This document shows, in pieces, positions 40,061-49,474 of a stretch of DNA of 64,000 bases. The translations under genes and the position numbers were made by a program. The notes beneath the pieces were generated by a model that saw nothing but the letters and a program-made list of their open reading frames with translations, was not told the origin of the DNA and searched no databases. This DNA is from JANPBY01 sp963805505 (GTDB lineage: Bacteria; Actinomycetota; Actinomycetes; DATJPE01), in assembly GCA_963805505.1 (NCBI GenBank), contig CAWDUP010000006.1:1-64000 (forward strand), given 5' to 3'. How positions within the stretch are numbered: the first letter of the stretch is position 1; every line of letters begins with the position of its first letter.

Positions 40061-43000
40061 TGGTCGGTGGGCAGTCTGGAGGACACGTCGGCGGGGGCGG
40101 GACGGAGTCGTACTCGTCGGCCCCGCTGTCGATCTGCCCCGCTGGATCGGGACGGACCTCACCATCGATGTCGTCGGCGGGGGCATCGACGCCTCCCTTG
40201 CTCGTTGCTGCCAAGCTGATGGCCGGCGATCCGGCGGCCAGGTGGTAGTCGCCCATCTTGTTCGGCGGCGCTTCGACGGTGACCAAGGTGGCGTCGACGA
40301 AGGCTGGGTTCTGCCGCCAGGTCGAGAAGGCCACCGATACGTCATAGGTCTCCGTGACCTGCGGGTCGGCGCCAGAGTTGCTGCCGTGTTCTGTGTATGG
40401 GTGCTGGCCGGCGTTCTGCTGGATCACCGAGTTGGTCGGTGCCAGGATGCCGGTGCCGTCTGCGACCCCGAGGTCCCAGTGATTCACCGGATTTGCGTCG
40501 GTGGTGAGACCGATGCCCTGCACGGTGGTGCCGGCTCTGGTGCCGGCACGGTTGTCCCAGAAGATGTTGTTGAACAGCAGTGGCTCGCTGAACGTCGGCG
40601 CGCTACCCCCGAGCGTGGCCTGCAGCTGGTCGCTGTTGGCCGAGGTGGAGAGCCCAGCGGGTGCTGGCGTTCCGTCGCTCGTCACGGCCGTCGCGGTCGT
40701 GAGGTTCTTCATGATCGTGTTGTTGTAGACCCGGACGTCCGGGGCGTCGTTGATTCCGATTCCGCCGCCCTCGTGGGTCGAGACGTTGTTGACGATCATG
40801 TTGTTGTAGACGTTCATCGGGAAGTTTCCGGCCATCAGGAAGCGGATCCCGCCACCGTCGTCATTGGCCAGGTTGCCCTGGATCTGGTTGTCGTAGATGT
40901 CGACCGGGCCAGTTCCTGGGGACAGGTCTCCGGGCGTCGCGGGCAGCTCGCCGGCGATCATGATGCCGCCACCCTCGTCGACTGACTGGTTGAGGTAGAC
41001 GCGGTTGTGGTGGATCTTGCCCCCGGGGCTGCGGCCGTAGACGCTCAGGCCGCCGCCGTACTCGAGGGAGAAGTTGCCGCAGATGTCGTTGTTGGCAACG
41101 ACGTACCCGTCAGATCCCGCGAACAGCCCGATGCCACCGGCAAGGTTGGTCCCAGAGTTCGCGATGACGCGGTTGTTGGCGATGCGGACGTTCTCGTTGT
41201 GCTGGTTGGTGTCCGCTCCACCGAGGTCCGGTGTACCGATGCGGATCGTTCCGTATCCAGCGCCGTTGTTCTGCACGACGTTGTTCGTGATCTGCAGCGA
41301 TCGGGCATACGCATTGGCGAAGACTGCCCCGCCTTGGGTCTGGATGGTTGGCGGCAACCCCGTCTGCGCACCAGAGAGGTCGTTCACGTTGCCTGGGAAC
41401 CCGTTCTCCACCGCTCCCCGGAGGTCGAAACCGTCGATAGCAGCCTTGTAGCCACTGGTGAACTGGCGGGCCTGTCCGGGCGTGTTTGTGGCGTTCTGCG
41501 AGGCCAGCACATAGACGCCAGCACCGTCGCTGACGGTCTGGTTGCCGTCCCAGGTGAGGCCGCCAACCTTGTCGAACCACGCAGTTGCGAGGTCGGTGTC
41601 CCCGTTGAAGGCGCTCGCATCGATGATCGAGCCCTGCACGTACGTGGAGCCTTGGAACCCGCCAGGACCCACGCCTTGCAGCTTGACCGGCGAGGCCATG
41701 ATCAGGTTCTCGTAGTAGGCGCCGCGCGGGTTCATCCGTGGATTGGCCGGCGTAGCGGTGTTCGGGTAGACGACGACGAGGTCATCCGCGCTGCTGGAGA
41801 AGGCTGCATCCAGTGCCGCCTGGACCGTCTTGTAGGTCTCGTCCGGCCCGACCGATCGCACGGTCGGGTTGTAGCCGGAACCCAGCACGTGGAAGGTCAG
41901 GCCGTTGACGGTCGACTTCCCGTTGGCACCGGTGATCTTCAGCTGGTGGGGGCCGGTGGGAGTGTTGGAGGGCACGGATGCGGTGATCGACTGGTCGTTC
42001 CAGGCCGACGTGGGCAGAGCAGTGCCGTCCAGCGTGACCGTGCCTTGAGCTCCCCCGAAGCCGTTGCCGCTGATGGTGAACGACCGGCTCCCGGTCGACT
42101 GGACATACGGTTTCGACACGGCGAGCAGCTCAGGCGTCGTGGCGTCCAGTGGGCAGGTGACCGCGGTGAGTCCGGTCTGCGGAGACTCCACCGTCACACC
42201 CACGGGCGTGGGCGCCAGGTCGGCGAAGGTGCTGAGCCCGGCCAGGCCTTCGGCGCCAGCCGCATGCGTCGCGTACTTCGGGTTGTAGTTCGGGTTCAGC
42301 CGCCCGGGGATGCCCGGGTCGTTGGCGACGAAGCGATACATGTTCGCGCAGATGCCAGAAGGTGTCGGGCAGCTGATGAAGTTGGCCGACGGCATGAGCA
42401 CGTCGTAGATGCCGTTGAAGTCTGTTTCGGTCGTGTACTGCAGCTTGTTGTTGTAGTCGTAGATGCCCACCGGCACGAACGGCAGGCCGACCTTCTCGCC
42501 GTACATGATCGAGCGTGGGTCGTTCGAGAAGTTGATGTCGTCGATGATCACCGTGCGCATCCGGGCAGGGACAGGTACGTCGGTGAAGAAGTTGAAGATC
42601 GGGGCGACCGACTTGCCGTTGTTCAGGCCAACGAGCTTGGTGTCGCAGTAGGGACGGTCGGTGCCTTCGTACGGCGAACCGCCGATGTCCAGGAACGTGG
42701 CGTTGTCGACGGCGTTCGGGCCGTCCCCGTTGAAGGCCGGGTTCGGGTCGCCGTTGTCGAGGAACTCCAGGTCACCGTCGGCGTCGATGCCCGCGACGTC
42801 CACGGTGTGCAGCGCACCTGCGCAGGCCGGCGGAGGGACCTGGGGAATGATCTGGTCGCCGTTGCCGATGTTGATGTCTTCCTCGGCCGTCGGCTTGTAC
42901 ATCGGGTTGCCCAAGGCGTCATCAGGGGACTCCACGTGCACCAGGTATTCACCCGCGGGGAGTGGTCGCAACGATCCCGTCAAGCAGTCCTCGGTGCTGG

Positions 43001-45314
43001 GGTCGAAGACCCCCGGCGTAAATCCGTCAGCAAGGAAGCAGCCGTCACCGAAGCCGTAGTTCCCGTTCACGGCCGCGCCGAAGTTGGCGTCGGACGTTCC
43101 CGGGTCCGTCGGATAGGTGCCGTATTGCACTCCTTGCATGAAGCTCGAGATGCACTCGCCCCCGATCTCCTGGTCGGTGACCAACACGTTCTCGTCCACA
43201 CCGTGCAGCAGCGGGTTGCCGTCGACGTCGCGGGCGGTGCAGCCGGTCGGCCGCTCCCACGACTCGGTCACGTAGTTGTTCAGCAGCGGCCCCCTCTTGT
43301 AGGAGCCATCGTCAGCAAGCTGGTAGTCCCCTGCCGCATCGCACGGCGCGGACCCGTCGACCGGGCAGTCCACCGGGGCGTAGAGCTCTACGGGAACACC
43401 GGAGATGCCGGGCTGCCAGTCCTCGGTCGCGGCGAACTGGGGGTCGAGCTCGTTACGGGTGGTGTCGTAGCTGACCGTTCCGACGATGCCGCCGTTGCGC
43501 GGGTCGACGCCGTTGGACCCGGTGGGGTCATAGGCATGGACGCCCCAGTCCATCTGCCCGCTGAGGCCGATGATGGGCAGCACGCTCACGTCGACGCCGG
43601 CGCCCTTCACGGTCGTGGGCGTGGGTTGGTTGTCGGCTTGGTAGGTGACACCTGTCGTGTAGAAGTTGTCGGCGTACGCCTCCATGACGGTCCATTCCCC
43701 GATGGGGTAGCCGCTCTCGAAGTAGTAGTAGCCGTTGTCGTCGGTGGTGGCGGTGTTCTGTCCGCGGTCGTAGAGATTGTTCTCGCGGTGCCGGATGGTC
43801 AGCGTGAAGTTCGGTATGCCCTTCTCGCCGGGGTCCCGCTTGCCGTTGCGGTTCGCGTCGTTGAACACATATCCGTCGTACTCAGTCCACCAGCCGTTGA
43901 GCGGGAGCTGTCCCATCGCGACCGTCTCGCCACCGCTCACGGTGACGTTGATCATGTTGAGGTTGTAGTCCTGCGGCTCGTCCCACCAGCTGAGGGTGTA
44001 GTTGCCGTCGGGAACTCCAGCGATGTCGAACTTTCCATCGACCGTCCCCTGCCCGATCCAGACCGCCTCGTCGCCCGCCTGCAGATCGGTCAGCGACAAC
44101 CACGGCTTCTTGATCGGGTGCCCGACCTTGGTGCCGGTGTTGCCACCCCAGAAGTCGAATGAACCGCCCTTCGGGGGTGTGTAGGTCTTGATGCCCACGA
44201 CCGTGCCCTTGATGTGTCCCGCAGCGCCGCTGAGTGGCGCACCGTTGTGCAGCGGCTTGACGAAGCCGAAGATCGCGTCCGGGGTCGGCTCTCCTCCCTG
44301 CGCAAAGATCGTGCTGTAGCCGGCGTCACCTTCCATGAGCCAAACGTCGTAGTCGTGGTTGCCCTCGAGGGTCGTCGTCTGGATCCAGGTCTCGCCGTCC
44401 GGTGGTGTCGCAGAGACCGCGTAGCGCGCCGGCCCGAGGTGCGGGATCGCGAGCATGCCGGTGGCGTCGCTGACGCAGTTGCCGCCAGACCCGGGAATCG
44501 GCTTCGGCAGCATGTCGTCGTCGAGGCTGGCCAGTGGGATCTCGTAGGTGTCGGGGTTCTCTCCCTGGTAGCGCGTGCACAGCGGGTTGCCGTAGACGTC
44601 GGTCTGGAGCTCACCCAAGGTGTCGACGACGTGGCCGACGAAACCGGAGAGCGGCGCCTCGGAGTTGTCGTAGCCCATGTTGGTCGGAGCGTTGTCCACG
44701 AAGACCTGCGCGCGGAGCGTGCCGTCCGGCAGCGGGTTCGGCTGAAGTTCGACGGTGAGGGTCCCATTGAGCGGGCTGGCACATCCGGGGATGCTGCCGT
44801 CGACCTCGACGCAGAAGTGCGCCCCATCCATCTTGTAGCCGTCGGCGAACACCGAGATCAGATACCGGCCGTCCGGTAGGGCACCAAGTTCGCTGCCGAG
44901 GTCGTCCTGCGTTCCCTGGGCGTAGATCGGAGCCCAACCAGAGGGTTCATCGATCGACTGCCACCGGCACGACTTTGGGTAGTTGGGTGAGTTGGGCGAG
45001 CAGCCGTCACCCGGCGTGCGCTGGTCTGTGGTTCCCGTGTCGTCGATGTTGAGCAGGTATTTGAACTCGTCGATCTTCGCGCCCTCGAGCACCCCTGCCC
45101 CGCCGAACGCGCGCGGCTCGCTCCGTGCGCTCACGGCGTCGACCTTCAGGATGTTCGTTCCTGCAGCCTGGGCCGGTGTCGCTGGAAGGACGACGAACAT
45201 GCCCAGCAGGAGGACGGCTGCGGTGACCGATGCCCGCACGCGTCGCCAGGCTTGCGAGGCCTGCAGCTGCCGAAGCGTTGCGGCAATGGGCATGAGGGCC
45301 ACCTGTCCACGCAT
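38583..45314 (-). CDS. Giant secreted surface protein (SdrD-B-like, TIG, beta-helix, C-terminal repeats)
   Basis: About 2243 aa. ATG 45314 gives a long basic N-terminus and a Sec signal to about residue 50; the frame opens to 45593 but those residues look non-coding. From about residue 470 come SdrD-B-like modules (F-N-D-A-N-R-N-G-K-R-D-P-G-E). Near 1065 is an IPT/TIG domain, and at about 1150-1540 a right-handed beta-helix of N-N-x-I/V-x-x-N steps (pectate-lyase-like). The last about 490 residues hold four copies of a 110-120-aa repeat ending D-E-D-V-V-Y and F-F-D-G-T. No LPXTG or C-terminal anchor was seen. First large gene of the copper-protein operon. Confidence 0.85.
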   Translation of the reverse strand: MRGQVALMPIAATLRQLQASQAWRRVRASVTAAVLLLGMFVVLPATPAQAAGTNILKVDAVSARSEPRAFGGAGVLEGAKIDEFKYLLNIDDTGTTDQRTPGDGCSPNSPNYPKSCRWQSIDEPSGWAPIYAQGTQDDLGSELGALPDGRYLISVFADGYKMDGAHFCVEVDGSIPGCASPLNGTLTVELQPNPLPDGTLRAQVFVDNAPTNMGYDNSEAPLSGFVGHVVDTLGELQTDVYGNPLCTRYQGENPDTYEIPLASLDDDMLPKPIPGSGGNCVSDATGMLAIPHLGPARYAVSATPPDGETWIQTTTLEGNHDYDVWLMEGDAGYSTIFAQGGEPTPDAIFGFVKPLHNGAPLSGAAGHIKGTVVGIKTYTPPKGGSFDFWGGNTGTKVGHPIKKPWLSLTDLQAGDEAVWIGQGTVDGKFDIAGVPDGNYTLSWWDEPQDYNLNMINVTVSGGETVAMGQLPLNGWWTEYDGYVFNDANRNGKRDPGEKGIPNFTLTIRHRENNLYDRGQNTATTDDNGYYYFESGYPIGEWTVMEAYADNFYTTGVTYQADNQPTPTTVKGAGVDVSVLPIIGLSGQMDWGVHAYDPTGSNGVDPRNGGIVGTVSYDTTRNELDPQFAATEDWQPGISGVPVELYAPVDCPVDGSAPCDAAGDYQLADDGSYKRGPLLNNYVTESWERPTGCTARDVDGNPLLHGVDENVLVTDQEIGGECISSFMQGVQYGTYPTDPGTSDANFGAAVNGNYGFGDGCFLADGFTPGVFDPSTEDCLTGSLRPLPAGEYLVHVESPDDALGNPMYKPTAEEDINIGNGDQIIPQVPPPACAGALHTVDVAGIDADGDLEFLDNGDPNPAFNGDGPNAVDNATFLDIGGSPYEGTDRPYCDTKLVGLNNGKSVAPIFNFFTDVPVPARMRTVIIDDINFSNDPRSIMYGEKVGLPFVPVGIYDYNNKLQYTTETDFNGIYDVLMPSANFISCPTPSGICANMYRFVANDPGIPGRLNPNYNPKYATHAAGAEGLAGLSTFADLAPTPVGVTVESPQTGLTAVTCPLDATTPELLAVSKPYVQSTGSRSFTISGNGFGGAQGTVTLDGTALPTSAWNDQSITASVPSNTPTGPHQLKITGANGKSTVNGLTFHVLGSGYNPTVRSVGPDETYKTVQAALDAAFSSSADDLVVVYPNTATPANPRMNPRGAYYENLIMASPVKLQGVGPGGFQGSTYVQGSIIDASAFNGDTDLATAWFDKVGGLTWDGNQTVSDGAGVYVLASQNATNTPGQARQFTSGYKAAIDGFDLRGAVENGFPGNVNDLSGAQTGLPPTIQTQGGAVFANAYARSLQITNNVVQNNGAGYGTIRIGTPDLGGADTNQHNENVRIANNRVIANSGTNLAGGIGLFAGSDGYVVANNDICGNFSLEYGGGLSVYGRSPGGKIHHNRVYLNQSVDEGGGIMIAGELPATPGDLSPGTGPVDIYDNQIQGNLANDDGGGIRFLMAGNFPMNVYNNMIVNNVSTHEGGGIGINDAPDVRVYNNTIMKNLTTATAVTSDGTPAPAGLSTSANSDQLQATLGGSAPTFSEPLLFNNIFWDNRAGTRAGTTVQGIGLTTDANPVNHWDLGVADGTGILAPTNSVIQQNAGQHPYTEHGSNSGADPQVTETYDVSVAFSTWRQNPAFVDATLVTVEAPPNKMGDYHLAAGSPAISLAATSKGGVDAPADDIDGEVRPDPAGQIDSGADEYDSVPPPPTCPPDCPPTIARDLYFSTAGSVPPGVSGLYEPGDIFRWDSATFSREINAAGGGSLGLSAAANVDGFARVDANHFYMSFASTTSVPGLGSVADEDIVYYDAGSWLSYFDGSLFGLGGTDVDAFSIVGNTLYFSTSSSTVPQGVSGSGDDADIYRWNEDASFTRVIDASVVGWSTANVDGLIWVDETHVYLSYESNTSIPDVGTVQDEDVVALDGGAWSVFFDGTSHGLNFPLLGNVDAISFADGALAPPPPPPPPAPAGFALLFSTLGGLAPPGVVGGGDDANVYGWDGTAFARVIDGRGPNSLGLPRTADIDGVAQVDATHFYLSFRSTTAVPGLGNVADEDVVYYDNGTWSMFFDGSAHGIRSGIDLGAISVVGDQLYFSTNNSAVPPGAGGAGDNADVYRWNGGSSYTRVMDATAAPYGLPNRGALRGPNNPDVDGLVWVDATHFYLSFSNSNTNVPGLGRVQDEDVIYFDNGSWSVFFDGTANGLTAGGQDVDAFYVP

Positions 45315-45337
45315 GGACTTCACCTTCCGAAGGGCTT

Positions 45338-45502
45338 TCACGGCTGCACGCTCGTCGAGGGCACATCCGACGGGAGGAACGCGACACCGGTGACGAGCCC
45401 GATCAGCAGACCGATGCCCAGAGCCAGCGAAACCACCACGGCAACGAACGCGTAGGTGAGGGACCTCTCCTGCGTCGTCGCCACAGATCTCACGGTCGCC
45501 AT
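45338..45502 (-). CDS. Small membrane protein upstream of the giant gene
   Basis: A 54-aa protein from ATG 45502 (the frame is open to 45562). One hydrophobic segment of about 24 residues spans the middle, with a polar N-terminus and a short Ser/Pro-rich tail. It lies directly upstream of the giant gene on the same strand with 23 nt between them, so it is probably the first operon gene. Function unknown. Confidence 0.6.
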   Translation of the reverse strand: MATVRSVATTQERSLTYAFVAVVVSLALGIGLLIGLVTGVAFLPSDVPSTSVQP

Positions 45503-45749
45503 GTGCAGACTCTCTGTTCGGTGTTGCCAGCGATGTCGAGATGACAGTGGGGCCAATGGCAAGGGCGGGAGGCAAAGATGACCGCGTCGTCATGGAACCG
45601 GCAGGAAAGGCTCAAGAATCCTTGTGTCGCTCCGACATTCGGAGGGTCAAGAGCCGACCGATGGACCGATGGTGGGCATCCACACAACGTCGTTCAATGG
45701 ATGCGCTGGTGTCTTGTCGCCGGCGACGTGTTGGGGGAGGTGTCCGGGC

Positions 45750-46415
45750 GTGCCGCAGATCCTTGCGATCGACGACGAGCCACACATCCTGCAGATCATC
45801 ACGCGGGTTCTCACCGCGGCGGGCCATCAAGTGACCACGGCTCACAACGGCACCGACGGCGTTCTCCTTGCCCGCAAACAGCCGTGGGACGTGGTGATCG
45901 TTGATCTGTTGCTGCCGGACATCCCTGGAACGGCCGCCCTGACCGCCATCCTGCGGGGGCAGCCGGCTCAGAAGGTGATGGTTCTTTCCTGCGTGAGTGA
46001 CACAGATACCCGCGTCGCATGCCTCGAGAGAGGTGCGGTCGACTTCATCGTCAAACCGTTCTCGACGCGGGAGCTGGTCGCGAGGGTCACCTCACGCATC
46101 ACGCTGCCGCACCTTCCCGCGGAAGAGGGATCGATCCAGTCCGGCGCTCTCCGCATCGACCTCGTCCGGCGCACGCTGGAGATCGAGGGCAAGCGCATCT
46201 CGCTCTCCAGCCGGGAGTCCTTGCTCATTCAGCATCTGTTGCGGAAGAACGGCGCGGTCTGCACCCACGAAGAGCTTCTCCAACAGGTCTGGGACTACGC
46301 CTTCGAACCTGACGACGACGTGGTCGACCTGACTCTGCAAGGGCTGCGTACCAAACTTCCTCGGGACCTTATTCGCGTCGTCGGGACAGGTGGCTATGCC
46401 CTCGAAGCGATCTGA
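45750..46415 (+). CDS. OmpR-family response regulator
   Basis: A 221-aa protein. GTG 45750 is preferred because GGGGGAGG lies upstream and the receiver begins right after it. The phospho-acceptor Asp is in V-V-I-V-D-L-L-L-P-D-I-P-G, the acidic pair in I-D-D-E-P, and the Lys in I-V-K-P-F. The C-terminal winged helix contains L-S-S-R-E-S-L-L-I-Q-H-L-L and V-D-L-T-L-Q-G-L-R-T-K-L. It overlaps the kinase gene by 20 nt and is divergent from the giant-protein operon, its likely target. Confidence 0.9.
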   Translation: MPQILAIDDEPHILQIITRVLTAAGHQVTTAHNGTDGVLLARKQPWDVVIVDLLLPDIPGTAALTAILRGQPAQKVMVLSCVSDTDTRVACLERGAVDFIVKPFSTRELVARVTSRITLPHLPAEEGSIQSGALRIDLVRRTLEIEGKRISLSSRESLLIQHLLRKNGAVCTHEELLQQVWDYAFEPDDDVVDLTLQGLRTKLPRDLIRVVGTGGYALEAI

Positions 46416-47508
46416 CCGACCGCGGAGGTCGTGGGCGCAGCGCCATCCCCACCGGGTAGATCTGATCTTTGCCGTAGCGGTCATGGCCATGCTCGTCGCC
46501 ATGCTCTTGTGGGAGGACTTCGAGACCGTCCCCTACCACCTGGCGTTCGTTGCCCTGGCGGCTGTCTATGGATTCCGGGTCTGGTCGGTGCGAGTGACCG
46601 CCGCTGTCCTCATTCTTCTTACCGCTGTCACCGGCATCATCTTGGTGGACCTCTATTTCGACGAGAAGGTCGAGATCGGCGAACTCACCGAGATCGTGTT
46701 GATGCCGATGATCCTGGTCGCCATGGCCTGGCATGCTCACCGCCGGGCCGCGATGCAGCGCCAGGTCCAGGCCTATGCCGACGGCGAACGCGATCGGTGG
46801 CTCCGCGAGCAGGAGTTTCTACGTGACTGCTCGCATGCCCTCAGGACGCCGCTCACCATCGCCCGTGGCCACGTCGAACTCATTCGTGACTCGCCAAGCC
46901 AGGAGCAGTTCGACAACGACATCGACATCGTGCTCGGAGAGATCGATCACCTGAATCGCCTCGCCAGCCGGCTGCTGGCGATCGCTGATGTCGAGCGCCC
47001 CCAGGGTCTACGTCTGGTGTCCTTGGACGCGGGCGCCCTCGTCAGGGACGCCGCAGAGCGCTGGGTCGGATCTGCCTCCCGAGCATGGTCGACCGACGTT
47101 TCCCCCGAATCTTGGGTGTATGCCGATCAAGAAAGACTGGCCACAGCACTGGACGCTTTGGTCGAGAATGCCGTGAAGGCCACGGAAGCTGGAGGTCGGA
47201 TCCGCCTGATCTGTCGTGGTGAGGCGGGGCAGGTCTTCGTCGGCGTTGCTGACGACGGGCCAGGGGTACGCGCTGAGGATATGGCCCACGTCTTCGATCG
47301 CTTCTGGCGACGACCAAGTCCCCAGGGAGAACGCGGAACTGGCCTCGGACTTGCCTACGCAAGGTCGGTGGCGATCGCACATGGCGGCTCGGCCCGGGTC
47401 GATCGTGCTCCCGAGGGAGGCGCCCTCGTCGGCATGTTGATCCCTGCCGGCGCAGAGCCCGTGAGCCAACCTGTCTCTGACCATGCGGTCACTGCGTCCT
47501 TGAACTGA
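46396..47508 (+). CDS. Sensor histidine kinase
   Basis: A 370-aa membrane kinase from ATG 46396, inside the end of the regulator gene. Hydrophobic segments span about residues 22-38, 46-60 and 63-84. The H-box is C-S-H-A-L-R-T-P-L-T-I-A-R-G-H-V (His about residue 147), the N-box A-L-V-E-N-A-V-K-A-T, followed by D-D-G-P-G-V, V-F-D-R-F-W and G-T-G-L-G-L-A. It has no large extracellular sensor, so it probably reads a membrane or adjacent-protein signal. Confidence 0.9.
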   Translation: MPSKRSDRPRRSWAQRHPHRVDLIFAVAVMAMLVAMLLWEDFETVPYHLAFVALAAVYGFRVWSVRVTAAVLILLTAVTGIILVDLYFDEKVEIGELTEIVLMPMILVAMAWHAHRRAAMQRQVQAYADGERDRWLREQEFLRDCSHALRTPLTIARGHVELIRDSPSQEQFDNDIDIVLGEIDHLNRLASRLLAIADVERPQGLRLVSLDAGALVRDAAERWVGSASRAWSTDVSPESWVYADQERLATALDALVENAVKATEAGGRIRLICRGEAGQVFVGVADDGPGVRAEDMAHVFDRFWRRPSPQGERGTGLGLAYARSVAIAHGGSARVDRAPEGGALVGMLIPAGAEPVSQPVSDHAVTASLN

Positions 47509-47540
47509 TCCAACCCCTGTTAGGCCCGAGGTAGCAATCG

Positions 47541-49346
47541 TCAGCTGCCGGTGAGTACTTGCGCCGAACGCTCAGGAGCGCTGGCCTCGACCTGGTCACG
47601 ACGCCGCCTGCGAAACCGAATGAGTAACGCAAGCACGCTGGCCCCAACCACCATCCCTGCCGCCAGCAACCACAGCACTCGCAGCGACCGTCCGCCCTCC
47701 CCTGATCCCTGGGCAGCGACCCGCCACTCGAAGGGAATCCTGGTGGCGGCCACTCCCTCGCGTTGCACAGTGACCAGCACTTCATGGACGCCGACTCCCG
47801 TCACCATGGCGGACGGGACCACCCACACATCCTCGCCTTGGGGCGTGGCTACCAGATCGGGAGCCCCAGCGACCGAGACTCGTACCGACTCAACCGGAGC
47901 CCGAGCCGGCCTGCGGGTATCGGCGAAGCCGACGAGGACGAAGTTGGAGCCGGGTGTGCCCGGGGACAGCCGGACGGTGGTGAAGAGTCCGTCTACGGAG
48001 GAACTGAGCAGTGCGCTCCTCCCGTCCTCTGGGGTCGGCGCCCACCTGGGCCCGGTCGGAGACGCAGACGTCGCTAGGAGGGCAGCCGCAAGTACGGCAC
48101 CGCCGATGAGCCACGACTCGACAGTAAGTCGCTTCGAGGTGCGCAGGTCCGAGCTGACCGACCTGTGCTCGCGCCGCCGCGCCCACCAGAAGGTCAAGCC
48201 ACCGGCGCCGGCGGCGAGCGCCACCAGCCCGAGCTTGGCCAGCAGTGTCCGCCCGTATCCGCTTTCGACCAAGGCTCCCTCCGACGGCACGATCGCCGAG
48301 GCGAGGAGAAGCCCGGAGATCAACGACACGGCAAGGGCCGGGGCAGCGATCCCGGCGAACGAGACGATGAAGCGCCGCGCCTGGGCCGCCGAACCGGCAC
48401 GCAGTTCTGGGACGACAAGGACGGCCAGCAGCACCGTGCCACCGAGCCACGCGCAGGTGGCCAGGATGTGCGTCGCCGTTACGGCGGCGCCGATCACACC
48501 GCCGACGAAGCGTGTCGCACCGTGGCCGAGAACGCCGAGCCCGAGAGCCGACAGGCAGACCGCAACCGGCAAGCCGGCTGGCGGCCGTCGGCGCGACCCG
48601 TCCATCCTCGTGGCTAAGAGTCCCGCCAGCACAAGCCCCGCCACTGCCAGCAGCCACGCCACCAAGACCCGCGAGGACGGCAAGGTGCCGGCTCTGGCAA
48701 GGAGCAGGAGACCCAATCCCACCGTGCTTGCCCAACCCAGATTTGCCGATCGCCGAGCCAGCGTCGGCATCCGGGCCAGAGCTGCATCGCCTTCGGGAAC
48801 CATCGATCCCAATCGGTGGAGAAGCAGCACCGCCCCGACGACGCCGGCCAGCCCCGCCAGTCCGCCGAAGCGCAGCAAGGCCTCGACACCGACGAACAGC
48901 GGAACCGACGGTGTCGAGACCGAGGCAAAGTCGGGGTCGATCGCCACACCGATGCCGAAGGCGTACGTCCCTGCGACGACGTGGTAGTCGTCGATCGAGG
49001 TCGTGCTCCACCGGACGAGGTACTGATCGTCGGCGAGCTCGGGAAGGGCCAGATGAACCTCTTCGGATTGCGTCGCGGCCGGATCTGGGGACGCAGTCGC
49101 GGACACGAGCCGGATGATCCGCCCCGACGCCGAGACCAGTCGGGCCGCGGTCTCCCCGACTGCGACCGGCTCATCGAAATGCAGAACGAGCTCGGTCGGG
49201 GCCGCCCCCAACGACTCGCCAGCGGCTGGGGCGGTCGACACCAGGGACGCGTGTGCCTGGGCGTTCACCGGCGTCAGGACCAGCCAGCAAACGGCCAGCA
49301 GGACGACCCGCGCCGCTCTTTTGCGAAACGCACGGTTTGGCGACAT
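47541..49346 (-). CDS. CopC-CopD fusion, copper transport protein
   Basis: A 601-aa protein from ATG 49346 with strong GGGAGGGG before it. After a signal peptide the CopC domain begins H-A-S-L-V-S-T-A-P, whose first His would bind Cu(II), and continues with L-H-F-D-E-P-V. About eight membrane helices of CopD type follow (residues about 155-425), then a soluble C-terminal beta domain with one more membrane segment near the end. CopCD usually imports copper for extracytoplasmic or cytosolic enzymes. It is flanked by the two-component genes and fits supplying copper to the multicopper oxidases. Confidence 0.9.
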   Translation of the reverse strand: MSPNRAFRKRAARVVLLAVCWLVLTPVNAQAHASLVSTAPAAGESLGAAPTELVLHFDEPVAVGETAARLVSASGRIIRLVSATASPDPAATQSEEVHLALPELADDQYLVRWSTTSIDDYHVVAGTYAFGIGVAIDPDFASVSTPSVPLFVGVEALLRFGGLAGLAGVVGAVLLLHRLGSMVPEGDAALARMPTLARRSANLGWASTVGLGLLLLARAGTLPSSRVLVAWLLAVAGLVLAGLLATRMDGSRRRPPAGLPVAVCLSALGLGVLGHGATRFVGGVIGAAVTATHILATCAWLGGTVLLAVLVVPELRAGSAAQARRFIVSFAGIAAPALAVSLISGLLLASAIVPSEGALVESGYGRTLLAKLGLVALAAGAGGLTFWWARRREHRSVSSDLRTSKRLTVESWLIGGAVLAAALLATSASPTGPRWAPTPEDGRSALLSSSVDGLFTTVRLSPGTPGSNFVLVGFADTRRPARAPVESVRVSVAGAPDLVATPQGEDVWVVPSAMVTGVGVHEVLVTVQREGVAATRIPFEWRVAAQGSGEGGRSLRVLWLLAAGMVVGASVLALLIRFRRRRRDQVEASAPERSAQVLTGS

Positions 49347-49474
49347 GGCCCCCCTCCCAGGTCCCGGCAACTCAGTCGAGGATCCTCACGACGCTACGGC
49401 GCGAGACGCTCCTGCCGGTCTTGATGACAGCGCTGTCATGTGACGGTCACAGCCAGCGCAGCTGGTCGCGCGCT

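Noticed and set aside
41007..44162. 1051-codon plus-strand open frame opposite the giant gene
   Set aside because: It is a shadow of the GC-biased minus-strand gene; composition is unnatural and no start signal or domain is seen.
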